Part shown: in pieces, positions 51,418 through 60,707 of the stretch
Numbering within the stretch: the stretch's first letter is position 1
Layout of the letters: each line of letters begins with the position of its first letter
Origin: Pseudomonas sp. 7SR1
GTDB taxonomy: Bacteria > Pseudomonadota > Gammaproteobacteria > Pseudomonadales > Pseudomonadaceae
Reading direction: 5' to 3'
Assembly: GCF_900156465.1 (NCBI RefSeq)
Contig: NZ_LT707064.1
Span: forward strand, 3,132,501 to 3,196,500
Length of the DNA stretch: 64,000 nucleotides
Notes under the pieces: model-generated
The model's input: only the letters and a program-made list of their open reading frames with translations
Told to the model about the DNA's origin: nothing
Databases searched by the model: none
Made by a program: the position numbers and the translations under genes

Positions 51418-51484
51418 ATCGCGAGCAAGCTCGCTCCCACAGGGGAATGCATTGCAAATGTGGGAACGGGCTTGCCCGCGATTC
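51418..51484. repeat. REP doublet (first family, short centre)
   Basis: ATCGCGAGCAAGCTCGCTCCCAC and GTGGGAACGGGCTTGCCCGCGAT around a 20-bp centre, in the opposite order to the other doublets (arms point outward). Lies between alc and allA inside the operon. Confidence 0.75.
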
Positions 51485-51488
51485 GGGG

Positions 51489-52490
51489 TCACCCTTGTTT
51501 CGATACCTTGCCCAACACCCGCAGACGACTCACACCGCCATCCGGGAAGACGTTCAGGCGGATATGGGTGATTGGCCCAAGTGCCTTGATCTGTTCGGCG
51601 AAGGTGTGTTCGGCATGCATTTCCAGTTTCTGGCTCGGCAGCAGTTCGCGCCAGAACAGCGATTGGGTTTCGATCTGGCTGTCGGTGCCGCCCTTGACGA
51701 ACGCGCCCTGGATCGAGCAGCTGTCCGGGTAGTTGCCCTTGAAGTGCAGGGTGTCGACGATGACTTTCTCGACGATGCCGGCATGGCCCAGGGCGACGAT
51801 GACCCAGTCGTTACCGGGGGTACGGCGGCGGGCGGTTTCCCAGCCATCGCCCATGTTCACGCCACGGCCCGGGTTGAGGATGTTGCTCATGCGGCCGAAG
51901 TGCTCGTCGGAGCAGGCCAGGGCGCGCCCGCCATTGAGGGCCGCCGCCAGATCGACCTGCTCGTTGTCGCCCATGGCCGACCAGTCGCGGTAGGGAATGC
52001 CGTGGACACGCAGGCGGGCCACGCCACCATCGGGGTAGATGTTGAAACGCAGGTGGCTGAAGGCCTGGTCGTTGGCGATCTCATGGTAGTGGTGGCTGTC
52101 GCCCTTCAATTCCACGGCCGCCAGCACTTCGGTCCACTGGGTGTTTTCGTCCGGATCGCCTTCAGCCAAGAAACAGGCTTCCAGGGAGGCCGACGGTGGA
52201 TAATTGCCGGTGAAGAATGAGGTGTCGATGTCCACGCCCTTGATCGAGCCTGGCACACCCAGGCGGATCACTGCGCTGTCGTAGCCTTCGAAGCGCTTGC
52301 GGCGCGACTCCCAGCCATCCATCCACTTGCCGTTGTCGTCGAACACGCCCTCTTTCCACACGGCCGGGGTCGGCTGGAACAGACGGTTGGCGTCGGCGAA
52401 CCAGTCATCGGTGACCGAGATGATCCTGGTGCCCAGGCGGGCGTCGGCCAGGTTGACGAATTTCTCGAAGGGTACGGCGTAAGCTTTCAT
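51489..52490 (-). CDS. alc: Allantoicase
   Basis: 333-aa hydrolase converting allantoate to ureidoglycolate and urea. The protein is built from two homologous beta-jellyroll domains, seen as two similar blocks: [20 protein letters not shown] / [18 protein letters not shown] and [20 protein letters not shown] / [18 protein letters not shown]. Length fits bacterial Alc. ATG 52490 ([10 protein letters not shown]) is preferred to a 19-codon-longer frame. 69 bp after uraD, 115 bp before allA. Confidence 0.95.
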   Translation of the reverse strand: MKAYAVPFEKFVNLADARLGTRIISVTDDWFADANRLFQPTPAVWKEGVFDDNGKWMDGWESRRKRFEGYDSAVIRLGVPGSIKGVDIDTSFFTGNYPPSASLEACFLAEGDPDENTQWTEVLAAVELKGDSHHYHEIANDQAFSHLRFNIYPDGGVARLRVHGIPYRDWSAMGDNEQVDLAAALNGGRALACSDEHFGRMSNILNPGRGVNMGDGWETARRRTPGNDWVIVALGHAGIVEKVIVDTLHFKGNYPDSCSIQGAFVKGGTDSQIETQSLFWRELLPSQKLEMHAEHTFAEQIKALGPITHIRLNVFPDGGVSRLRVLGKVSKQG

Positions 52491-52559
52491 TCTTCTTGTC
52501 TGCCTTTTGATTGATTGGCTGGGGATGCTTGCTCGGCCCTGGGTCACCAGGGCTGCTCG

Positions 52560-53075
52560 CTAAAGGGTCAGTAGTCGGAACAACGCGATCTTGTTGATCT
52601 CTGCCAGCGCGCATTGGAACTCGGTGTCCACCGGGTTGTGGATGCGCGTTTCGAACGCCGCGAGGATCTGATGCCGGTTGCTGCCTTTTACCGCCATGAT
52701 GAAGGGAAACCTGAACTTGGCCTTGTAGGCCTCGTTCAGCTCGGTGAAGCGTTGAAACTCTTCGGCCGTGCATTGGTGGATACCGGCGTCGGCCTGTTCG
52801 TTCGTGCTGGCTTCGGTCAGTTGGCCCTGGACGGCTGCTTTACCGGCCAGGTCCGGGTGAGCGTTGATCAGCGCCAGTTGGCTGGCGTGATCGGCGCTTA
52901 GAAGGATGTCGCTCATGCGCTGGTGCAGGGTCTCGATCTCGTCGATCGAGGGATCCTGGCCCAGGTCGAAGGCTTTTTCGGCCACCCACGGCGAATGTTC
53001 GTAGATGTCGGCAAAGGCCCTGACGAAGGCTTCACGGCCCATGGTGGAAGGCTTGAGGGTCTGGAAGACGGTCAT
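52560..53075 (-). CDS. uraD: OHCU decarboxylase
   Basis: 171-aa cytosolic enzyme that decarboxylates 2-oxo-4-hydroxy-4-carboxy-5-ureidoimidazoline to (S)-allantoin. Conserved features: FADIYEHSPWVAEKAF (near 27), catalytic His in LINAHPDLAGKA (near 70), and FRFPFIMAVKGSNRHQIL (near 125). ATG 53075 overlaps the puuE stop as ATGA, with GGAG upstream, so the genes are translationally coupled. Confidence 0.95.
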   Translation of the reverse strand: MTVFQTLKPSTMGREAFVRAFADIYEHSPWVAEKAFDLGQDPSIDEIETLHQRMSDILLSADHASQLALINAHPDLAGKAAVQGQLTEASTNEQADAGIHQCTAEEFQRFTELNEAYKAKFRFPFIMAVKGSNRHQILAAFETRIHNPVDTEFQCALAEINKIALFRLLTL

Positions 53076-54013
53076 TTCGACGCTCCTGGTTTCCAAGCCC
53101 CTTGATACGGGTGGGTCTGCTGCCAGTGACGGGCGATGTCGACACGACGGCTGAACCAGACGCGTTCATGGCCCTTGACGTATTCGAGGAAGCGCTTGAG
53201 GGAGGCCAGGCGAGCAGGGCGGCCGATCAGCCGGCAATGCAACCCGATGGAGAGCATTTTCGGCGCCTCGGCCCCTTCGGCGTACAACACGTCGAAAGCG
53301 TCCTTGAGGTACTGGAAGAAATCGTCACCCTTGTTGAAGCCCTGCACCTGGGTGAAACGCATGTCGTTGGTGTCCAGGGTGTACGGGATCACCAGGTGCG
53401 GCTTGCCAGTGGGCGTGTTGGGTTCCCAATAAGGCAGGTCGTCGTCGTAGGTGTCGCTGTCATAGAGAAAGCCGCCTTCCTCCATCACCAGCCGACGGGT
53501 GTTCGGGCCGGTGCGGCCGGTATACCAGCCCAGCGGGCGATCGCCGGTGATCTCGGTGAGGATGCGGATCGCTTCGAGCATGTGCTCGCGCTCCTGGGCC
53601 TCGTCCATGTACTGGTAGTCGATCCAGCGGTAGCCGTGGCTGCAGATTTCATGGCCGGCGGCGACCATGGCACGGATTACATCCGGATGCCGCTGGGCGG
53701 CCATGGCCACGGCGAAGATCGTCAGCGGGATGTCGAATTCCTTGAACAGCTTGAGAATCCGCCAGACCCCGGCGCGGCTGCCATACTCGTACAGCGACTC
53801 CATGCTCATGTTGCGTTCGCCCTGCAACGGTTGCGCCGCGACCATTTCCGAGAGGAACGCTTCGGACTCCTTGTCACCGTGCAGGATGTTGCGCTCGCCG
53901 CCTTCTTCATAATTGAGCACGAAGGACAGGGCGATACGGGCATCGCCCGGCCAGTGGGGATGGGGAGGGTTACTGCCGTAACCGATCAGGTCGCGTGGGT
54001 AGTCAGCGCTCAC
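53072..54013 (-). CDS. puuE: Allantoinase PuuE
   Basis: 313-aa polysaccharide-deacetylase-fold allantoinase (unrelated to the amidohydrolase AllB) that opens allantoin to allantoate. Characteristic N-terminus SADYPRDLIGYGSNPPHPHW, metal-site region HEICSHGYRWIDYQ (near 130) and IGLHCRLIGRPARLA near the C-terminus. GTG 54013 is chosen: AAGGAAG lies about 8 nt before it and it gives the conserved N-terminus; the 17-codon-longer frame does not. First gene of the minus-strand urate operon, 386 bp from the divergent uraH with operator-like palindromes between. Confidence 0.94.
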   Translation of the reverse strand: MSADYPRDLIGYGSNPPHPHWPGDARIALSFVLNYEEGGERNILHGDKESEAFLSEMVAAQPLQGERNMSMESLYEYGSRAGVWRILKLFKEFDIPLTIFAVAMAAQRHPDVIRAMVAAGHEICSHGYRWIDYQYMDEAQEREHMLEAIRILTEITGDRPLGWYTGRTGPNTRRLVMEEGGFLYDSDTYDDDLPYWEPNTPTGKPHLVIPYTLDTNDMRFTQVQGFNKGDDFFQYLKDAFDVLYAEGAEAPKMLSIGLHCRLIGRPARLASLKRFLEYVKGHERVWFSRRVDIARHWQQTHPYQGAWKPGASK

Positions 54014-54093
54014 TGCAGTCTTCCTTCTTGTTCGAACCATGTAGGTGGCGCCCGGGCAATGCATCTCAGGCTGGCGTCACGACGATGAAGTGA

Positions 54094-54103
54094 TTGTATA
54101 CAA
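54094..54103. promoter_or_regulatory. TTGTATACAA palindrome before puuE
   Basis: Perfect 10-bp palindrome 80 bp upstream of the puuE start codon. The motif recurs with one change before uraH (54289-54298) and exactly before the NCS2 permease (63979-63988). Typical shape of a FadR-type GntR operator. Confidence 0.6.
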
Positions 54104-54288
54104 CTTTATGCGCGCTTTGTAAGCCTGATTTTTCGCATTTTTCATCGTCGGCACAGCTTGGTCTACGCTGCAAGAAACCTGCCCAGTCGGTCAGTCAGGT
54201 GAGGCGAAGTCATTGTATCCATTGCATTGGCTGCAGATTGAGCCATAGCGTGGCTTGGAGGGCGGGTGAAGCAAGAGTGTGATTTTTA

Positions 54289-54298
54289 TTGTGTACAA
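54289..54298. promoter_or_regulatory. TTGTGTACAA element before uraH
   Basis: One mismatch from the palindrome at 54094; a further degenerate copy (TTGTATCCAT) is at 54213-54222. It lies about 100 bp before the uraH start. Confidence 0.55.
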
Positions 54299-54399
54299 TT
54301 TCCATTTAAAGTGTCTTAATTCGCACATTGTCGTAGCGTTTCGTGCTCCGAAACGGTGCGGTCAGTCCTTATCAACCTATCAGGAGGCGCGCGCAATCA

Positions 54400-54753
54400 A
54401 TGGGACGCTTGACTACTCACGTTTTGGATGCGGCACATGGTTGCCCGGGCAGCTCGATCAGGATCGAGCTGTACCGAGTGGAAGGTTCGCAATTGCACCT
54501 GGTCGCCAGCGCGTTGACCAACAGCGATGGCCGTTGCGATGCGCCGTTGTTGCAGGGGGATGACTACCGTTCCGGGGTCTACCAGATCCAATTCCATGCC
54601 GGCGATTACTACCGCGCCCGTGGCGTCCAGCTGTCCGAGCCGGCGTTCCTGGATGTGGTGGTGCTGCGCTTCGGCATCTGCGCCGAGCAGGATCATTACC
54701 ACGTCCCCCTGCTGATTTCGCCCTACGCCTATTCAACCTATCGAGGCAGCTGA
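54400..54753 (+). CDS. uraH: 5-hydroxyisourate hydrolase
   Basis: 117-aa transthyretin-related enzyme that hydrolyses 5-hydroxyisourate, the PuuD product, to OHCU, the UraD substrate. The active-site residues are visible: His in TTHVLDAAHGCPG (near 8), Arg in SIRIELYRVEG, His in DHYHVPLLISPYAY and the C-terminal signature YRGS. No signal peptide. ATG 54400 with AGGAGG at 12 nt. Divergent from the urate operon and followed by a strong terminator. Confidence 0.95.
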   Translation: MGRLTTHVLDAAHGCPGSSIRIELYRVEGSQLHLVASALTNSDGRCDAPLLQGDDYRSGVYQIQFHAGDYYRARGVQLSEPAFLDVVVLRFGICAEQDHYHVPLLISPYAYSTYRGS

Positions 54754-54812
54754 TCCCCCAAGCAGCTGCCTTACCCTGGAAGCGACTGCCCATAAAGCTT
54801 CTTTGGTTTTTC

Positions 54813-54839
54813 GCCCGCTCACACTGCGGGCTTTTTTTT
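54813..54839 (+). terminator. Terminator of uraH
   Basis: GCCCGC, 7-nt loop, GCGGGC followed by eight Ts. It is 60 bp after the uraH stop and 12 bp before the stop of the convergent 528-aa gene. Confidence 0.9.
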
Positions 54840-54850
54840 GAGTGGCGCCT

Positions 54851-56437
54851 CTACAGCCGCGCATTGTCGTCCCGGATGATGAAGACCGTATCGGCAATGC
54901 CTGGGCGGATTTCGGACCCCCCCTTGAGCCAGATGATCTTGTTGGCACTTTGGGCGTCCCTGACGACTTTCGCGGCAGCCTCGCCCACCTGGTTTTCCAG
55001 GAGGACACCGGCTGTGTTCGGGTCCGTATACGATGGCAGGGAGATCTTCGGGATCCTGGTGCGATGCAGGCTCATGTAAAAGACGTGGTCATGACCTGTT
55101 CGTTGGAATACCAGTGCCGGGAAGCTACTGAAAGAGCTGGGCTCCATCACCGTATAGCCATTACGGGTCAGGAGGCCGGCCATGAAGCGCTTGAAATCCA
55201 CTGGCGAGTAGGTGGTGAGGAAGTACAGCCATTGTTGCTGGAACCGCAGGGGATCGAAGTCCAGCCGTTCCAGCGTTCCGGTCGCGGAGGGGATGGGCAG
55301 CGCTATGGCGCGGGCAGTGCCCCTGGACGATGAGGAGGTCGGGAGAATCGGAAGCATCAGTAATGGATCGGTCCATTGCGGGTGCGGCGATGGCGTCGCG
55401 TTTTTCCAACTGTGGAAAATCTGTCGGAGCGCGGTCAAGCCCGCGCCGTCGGCGAACGATGAGTCATTGGCGAGCTCAAACTGCCTTCTCGCGATGTTTT
55501 CCAGGGTGACGGTGGTGACCTCTGGAAAGACCTCCCTGACATAGGCCGTCAGGGGCTTCTCGAAAGGGAGCCTGGGGTCGATTTCCCAGTGATTGCCCGG
55601 GGGGATGCGTACCGCGCTTCGGGGTTGTTCGTCAGGCGTATGTCGGAGAATGGCTTCGAGCAAGTCAAAATCGTAGGCGGGATGGGTAGGCGACTGGACA
55701 TAGGTGATCGGATACTCACGGGCGGCGGTGCTTGACACTACCTTGTAGTGAATGTCGCCCAGGGTGATGAATTCCGACGTCGAGAACCGCGGGTCGAACC
55801 CCCAGTTCTTGGTGAATGCCGGCTCGCCCTGGGTCACCGCCTCGCTTTGAGACGCTGTCGTGCGTGGACGCTTGGGCGCGACCGCTTCCGACGATTCCTC
55901 CACCGTTGGCCTGTCGAGTGCAGGAACAGGATCGGGATCACTGCCGTGCGTCACCTCGCCATGGGGGAGCCGACGCCATAGGTGGCTGCCTTCCACTTGT
56001 TCCAGGCGGGGGCCGGAGGCGATGAGTTCGGTGCTGGAACGAGCGCGGTAATTCTGCTGGGAATCGCGTCCGAGCAACACCGTTCCCCCTTCCGAAAGCT
56101 CCACGTAAGTGCGTGTCCTGAACGTGCGGATGCCAGAGGTTGCGTCTGGCTCCGATAGCATGGGGACCAGCTCGGGAGAGAGGTAACAATCGTCCAGTGA
56201 CACCGGGACAGACGCGGCGCGGGTGCCTGCCCGGGATGCGATTTCGGCTATCTGGACGGCCGGAGGCAGGGCTTCAGGGGCTTGGGTTTGTCGTCCGGGG
56301 GACGAGGGGGGCTGGTCGATTCCTTCTCCTGGCTGGGGATTCCTGGGCAGCGCCTGCGGTGTCGTATCGCGACCGGCATGGGGTGTATCAGGGGACGACT
56401 TGGGGCTATTGAGCCGGGTGTTTCGTCTTGGACTCAT
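54851..56437 (-). CDS. Hypothetical protein linked to the RTX/pore-former gene (528 aa)
   Basis: 528-aa protein of unknown function. Residues 1-75 are Pro/Ser/Arg-rich and probably disordered (SPRRNTRLNSPKSSPDTPHA). Residues about 105-155 form a beta module (RTFRTRTYVELSEGGTVLLG ... SGPRLEQVEGSHLWRR) that, from memory, recurs in large toxin-like proteins of pseudomonads. The C-terminal 330 residues are a mixed alpha/beta domain with GNHWEIDPRLPFEKPLTAYV, FELANDSSFADGAGL and a closing GIADTVFIIRDDNARL; I cannot name it. No signal peptide. ATG 56437 is chosen because upstream codons overlap the end of the 1243-aa gene region. It follows that gene by 163 bp on the same strand. Could be an effector, a processing partner or an immunity-like protein. 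Confidence 0.65.
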   Translation of the reverse strand: MSPRRNTRLNSPKSSPDTPHAGRDTTPQALPRNPQPGEGIDQPPSSPGRQTQAPEALPPAVQIAEIASRAGTRAASVPVSLDDCYLSPELVPMLSEPDATSGIRTFRTRTYVELSEGGTVLLGRDSQQNYRARSSTELIASGPRLEQVEGSHLWRRLPHGEVTHGSDPDPVPALDRPTVEESSEAVAPKRPRTTASQSEAVTQGEPAFTKNWGFDPRFSTSEFITLGDIHYKVVSSTAAREYPITYVQSPTHPAYDFDLLEAILRHTPDEQPRSAVRIPPGNHWEIDPRLPFEKPLTAYVREVFPEVTTVTLENIARRQFELANDSSFADGAGLTALRQIFHSWKNATPSPHPQWTDPLLMLPILPTSSSSRGTARAIALPIPSATGTLERLDFDPLRFQQQWLYFLTTYSPVDFKRFMAGLLTRNGYTVMEPSSFSSFPALVFQRTGHDHVFYMSLHRTRIPKISLPSYTDPNTAGVLLENQVGEAAAKVVRDAQSANKIIWLKGGSEIRPGIADTVFIIRDDNARL

Positions 56438-56600
56438 TGCATTCCGCTCTTGGGTTTGAAAGTACCGATATTCATGAAGCCAGGCCTGTCGTAGCTTGCA
56501 GACCGACAGGCCAGGTGCTTTCAAGATGCTCGCGGAAAACCGGCAGGCGGGTGCACTACATATGTATGGGACCGTTGAAAAAGGAACTTTCCAAGCCACG

Positions 56601-59600
56601 TCAAGGCAACGGACACCGGGACTTGGCTTCACCCAGAGAAAGAAGCCAATTGAGTTGGGAAAGCCTGATGCCGAAGACTGCACTCAGTACCAGCACTTGC
56701 GCGAACCTCACCGAATTTCCCAATGTGAAGCCCTCCATCATCTCCACGCATTTTTCCCGTAGCAGACGCAGTGCATCGTCTCCCACGGGGGGCGTCTGAG
56801 CGAGGCCCTCGCGAGCCAGGCTGCGATAGGTCTTGAGGGCGTGATCGCAGAGCTCCGTTCTTTTGAGTTGCGCCGCCCCGATGATCCGGGACCTGTCGCT
56901 GTCGAGCGTCCACCTGCGGGTCTTGAGGTTATAGCTCAGGTTCCCGGCAGCCCCGTCCCTGACGGCGACGTGCAGCACCTTCAGCGCTTCGTGCTTCAGG
57001 TTGGCCAGTTCCCCGGGCAATGCTCCGTCGGGGTCGCTGGGAGGTGTGAAATACCGGCCATCGAGTGCTTCCACGTACACCCGTTCAAACAGACTATCGA
57101 CAGCATGGACGACACCCTGTGCCGTGATGACGCGTATCTGGTCGAGCAGGTCGTCAGCGTCATGGACGGGAAGGTGGATGGTGATTGTGCCGATACGCAG
57201 CAGATTGGAGGACAGCCTTATCTCGACTGCGCCCAGGTGCGTGGCGTCGAGTTCCCAGGTGGAGGCATGGGGCAGTCGAGGATTGGCACTGACCAATGCG
57301 CCCGGCGTGGACAGGCGTAGGGTCATGTTCGGGCTGAGGTGCACAAGGTAGGTGGCGCCTTCGCCAATCAGGACTTCGATGCCGGTCTGTTCAGTGGGGG
57401 CTGTCAACAGGGCGCAAGTTGCCCAACTGCGCATGTAATGAGGTGTGTTATCCAGTGGGCGGAGGTAGGTGTATTTCCTGTTTGTGAGCGGGGCCGGCAT
57501 TGGGACTTGCGCAGTCCATGCCACCGGATCCTTGCCGACGAAGGTTTCGTCCAGCAACAGGCCATAGTCGGGTGAAGGTTGGACCAGGCGGTAGCATACG
57601 TCGTCATTCAGGATGAGGATGACCGTATGGTGGGACGCCAGGGCGGAAAATGCGCGGCGGCCCGTCACCGCGCTTTGCGCGCTGTAGCGTTCGTCGGAAC
57701 TCGCCAGGTTTTTCAAGGCCACCTGGCGGGTGCCAAAGTGGAGCGTCAGGCCGCATTCGCCATACCGTGCCACCTCCAGTTCATCCTGCCCGGTGGCCTG
57801 GGCCTGGTAGTGAGCCTCGATGCGCGTCAGCTCGGGACTGCGATAGTCCAGGTGAAGGGTGGTGCAGAAGGCGCTTTTTTGTTTGAACCTCAGTGTCGTG
57901 AGCTCATTAAGCCGCGAAACATGATAGTTCGTGTCTTTGTCATGGGCGACCTGCTGTTCGCTTCGATCGTTCAGGATGGACGGATGTCGCGGTGTGCCTT
58001 GCTGCACCACGACGACTTCAATATCGAGAGGATGGTCGTGCTCGATCATATCGGGCAGGTCGGGTATCAGATGGTAGCCGTCCCGGGTGATGAACATCAG
58101 CCGATCATTTTGCAGGGCCTTCGGATAATGGCTGTCGGTATAGACATTCCTGACGATCACTTTGCGACGCTCCCGGTCATCTGCATCGAAGCCCGACGTG
58201 ATGACCAGGTGGCCTTCTTCGACAGTCCAGCTTTCAATCAGGTCGGCACGCCAGTCCAGGGCGATGACACTGTTGTCCGCACCGTCTTCGGTGATGGTGA
58301 CGCAGCCTGGCTTATGAGCGATGGCATAGACATCGCTGCCAGGCCCTCCGTCGGCGTTGCGGTTGTTTCCAGTGAGAATGAAGATCCGGTCATCTCCCGG
58401 GCCGGCCTCTAGGGTGTCATTGCCCCGGGATTTGATGATGTTCGCGCTGGACGTGCCCTTGATGATGTTGGCTCCGCCCTCGGGGATCTCCACGTTTTCG
58501 ATGCCTTCAAGGGCCGCATGGCGATAATGTCTGCTCCCTGTGCCATGACCTTCCTGGACGATGGTGGATACTTGCCCGGCGTCCAGGTCGACCTGGTAAC
58601 CCAGCCGCGGCGCTTGGCTATTGCCGGTACGGCCCGATAGGACGAGGGTGTCGTTACCCTGGCCGCCTTCGAGACGATTCGTCGAAAGTGCCTGCTGCCC
58701 TCCGGGGGCCTGTGTCGAGCCTTCGAAAATGAAAACGTCATCCCTGGAACCACCGGTCAGTTTTTTTACGCCGCCTGCGTAGTGAAAGACATTCGGCTTG
58801 TCTGCGACGCCGACAACGGTGTCGTTGCCACCGCCGAGGTACCACTGGATGGCTTTATCTTCTCCGGACGTTTCGATGACTGCACCGGGCGTCTCGGCGG
58901 TGACGCCTTTGCTTGCGTCTATGCGATCGTCGTTGTCCATGATCCGGGGGCGTACTGTCGTCGCCTGGTACCTTTCACCGGTCCACCAATTCCAGGTGTT
59001 GTAAGTCACCGGTTCGAGTTCCACGGTGAACGTGCCGTTCACGATGGCCTCGGTGCTGTCTTTCAACGGGCCCTTGAGGAGGGCCAGGGCATCGGCTTGC
59101 AGGCGCTTGGTATGCTCGGCGGTCGCCTTGGCCACGAGATAGCGGTCCTGGATATCCTGATCGGCATCGATCGTCCAGAAGGCGAACCAACCTGTGCGCA
59201 GGCGCTCGTTGACGGTGAGGGTGATGTAGTCGTCGATCTCATCGACTTGCCGAATCGCCCCCCAGACCTGTGATCCAACCAGCAAAATCAGGCCCGCTGC
59301 CAGGCCCACGGGACCGGCTGAACCAAACCCCGCCAACGCCGCCATGCCGATGGTCAGGGTCATGGCGGCGCTGGTGACGCTCAGGGCGGCGCTGACGTAA
59401 TGGTCGGTGGCCTCTTTGCCAGTGGTGTTGCCCGCGGCCTTGAAGGCATCGATGGCGGCGACGATGTCGAAGGGCAGGGTCAGCACGCTGGCAATCAGGC
59501 TGCTTCCACGGGCCAGCCGCGTGGCGAATGTCGTTTTGGAGAAATCCCCGAGGGAGCGCTGGCCGGCCTTGATCATTTGCGTGGCTTGCCTGGTCACGGC

Positions 59601-60332
59601 CGCCTCGACGCCGATCGACGTGACCTCGGCGGCCACGCTGCTGCCATTGAACACGGCCTGGTAGGCGTCCTTGTTGCGGATGGCGTCCTGCAGGCCCCGC
59701 AGGCCGCTATAGATTCCGAAAGCCTGGAGCCCAAGCCCTGTAGGGATGAGGACATTGCTCTTGGTTGTGCTGGCCCAACTGAATGCTTTGTGAGCTGGCC
59801 TCTGGATATCGAGCTTTTGGGCACTTGCCAGGAGCCTTTCGAGGGGACCTCGATAACGGGCGGGTGTAGCGGTGGATTCAGGTTTTTCCCTCAGCATTGA
59901 AGGTGCGGAGGACGAGCGCTGGCTCGCCATTTCAAACAGCAACGTCGACAGCCGATAGTCATCCGCATCGGCGGACAGTTTCAGACGGGTTTCGATATCA
60001 GGCGCGCTGAATTGCAAAGAGTCCACGAAGAAACGATTGGCAATGCGGAAGAACGTATTGTCCCCGTTCAGAGGCTGCCCATCAGTCGTTGCTCCCAGTG
60101 CATCGAGGGCTGAGCGGGTCACCGTTACGGAACCGATGTGCAGCGGACCATAAAGCCTATCGACGACTTCAAGTTGAGCCCGCCTGTGCAGGTGGGCCGA
60201 CAAGAGCGCTACGTTATCCACAGCGTTGAAGTGGAGTGTCTCGACGGTGTGTTCGTTAACGGGAAAGCCCAGGTCCGAAATGACGACGGTAGGCTTGTCG
60301 GGAGCGGAGCTGGGCTGGAGAGCCTTGGCCAT
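56601..60332 (-). CDS. RTX-repeat protein with pore-former-like helical segment (1243 aa)
   Basis: Large toxin-like protein. Residues 1-170 are unrecognised. Residues about 190-370 are helical and hydrophobic (LIASVLTLPFDIVAAIDAF, AALSVTSAAMTLTIGMAALA, GLAAGLILLVGSQVWGAI), resembling the pore-forming segment of TcdA/TcdB- and Mcf-type toxins. Residues about 495-670 contain calcium-binding RTX nonapeptides: GGGNDTVVG, GGSRDDVFI, GGQGNDTLV, AGPGDDRIF and GGPGSDVYA. Residues 670-1243 form a large unassigned beta-rich then helical region. There is no Sec signal; RTX proteins usually leave by a type I system, but none is encoded in this window. ATG 60332 has AAGGACG upstream. Probably first gene of a two-gene unit with the 528-aa protein. 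Family assignment of the helical part is from pattern, not from a search. Confidence 0.78.
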   Translation of the reverse strand: MAKALQPSSAPDKPTVVISDLGFPVNEHTVETLHFNAVDNVALLSAHLHRRAQLEVVDRLYGPLHIGSVTVTRSALDALGATTDGQPLNGDNTFFRIANRFFVDSLQFSAPDIETRLKLSADADDYRLSTLLFEMASQRSSSAPSMLREKPESTATPARYRGPLERLLASAQKLDIQRPAHKAFSWASTTKSNVLIPTGLGLQAFGIYSGLRGLQDAIRNKDAYQAVFNGSSVAAEVTSIGVEAAVTRQATQMIKAGQRSLGDFSKTTFATRLARGSSLIASVLTLPFDIVAAIDAFKAAGNTTGKEATDHYVSAALSVTSAAMTLTIGMAALAGFGSAGPVGLAAGLILLVGSQVWGAIRQVDEIDDYITLTVNERLRTGWFAFWTIDADQDIQDRYLVAKATAEHTKRLQADALALLKGPLKDSTEAIVNGTFTVELEPVTYNTWNWWTGERYQATTVRPRIMDNDDRIDASKGVTAETPGAVIETSGEDKAIQWYLGGGNDTVVGVADKPNVFHYAGGVKKLTGGSRDDVFIFEGSTQAPGGQQALSTNRLEGGQGNDTLVLSGRTGNSQAPRLGYQVDLDAGQVSTIVQEGHGTGSRHYRHAALEGIENVEIPEGGANIIKGTSSANIIKSRGNDTLEAGPGDDRIFILTGNNRNADGGPGSDVYAIAHKPGCVTITEDGADNSVIALDWRADLIESWTVEEGHLVITSGFDADDRERRKVIVRNVYTDSHYPKALQNDRLMFITRDGYHLIPDLPDMIEHDHPLDIEVVVVQQGTPRHPSILNDRSEQQVAHDKDTNYHVSRLNELTTLRFKQKSAFCTTLHLDYRSPELTRIEAHYQAQATGQDELEVARYGECGLTLHFGTRQVALKNLASSDERYSAQSAVTGRRAFSALASHHTVILILNDDVCYRLVQPSPDYGLLLDETFVGKDPVAWTAQVPMPAPLTNRKYTYLRPLDNTPHYMRSWATCALLTAPTEQTGIEVLIGEGATYLVHLSPNMTLRLSTPGALVSANPRLPHASTWELDATHLGAVEIRLSSNLLRIGTITIHLPVHDADDLLDQIRVITAQGVVHAVDSLFERVYVEALDGRYFTPPSDPDGALPGELANLKHEALKVLHVAVRDGAAGNLSYNLKTRRWTLDSDRSRIIGAAQLKRTELCDHALKTYRSLAREGLAQTPPVGDDALRLLREKCVEMMEGFTLGNSVRFAQVLVLSAVFGIRLSQLNWLLSLGEAKSRCPLP

Positions 60333-60707
60333 GGTGAACGTCCTTGTTCAGTGATGATAGCTACCCACCTATGAAAGGCGTTCGCCAGAGAGGTGTACAT
60401 CGACTGGTTGTTGCTAGGTTTTGCAAACGCTTCAGGTGGAAAAAGAGAGTCGCCAGAGGATTTGAATATTTTCGAATCGCCTCTCATGCCCCAGTTATGT
60501 TGGGAGCTGTATTTTTATGAATATTAATCGGCAAGTGCAGTAGCAAAATGTTATAGGTGACTGTAATACCTGACAGTGCCGAGTTCTGTTTGTGTGTATT
60601 AGATTTTAGGTGTGGGCTGAATAAGGGCTTTTATTGTGTAAGTTGCTGTCAGCTTAATTCTTGTCGATCAGTCTGGTTATAGTGCTGGATTGAAGGGAGT
60701 GTATGTC
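60333..60707. other. AT-rich divergent promoter region
   Basis: 375 bp between the RTX-type gene and the glycine-rich secreted protein gene, clearly richer in A and T than its surroundings. An imperfect stem-loop AGAGGATT ... AATCGCCTCT lies at about 60454-60484. No gene seen; both flanking promoters should be here. Confidence 0.5.
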
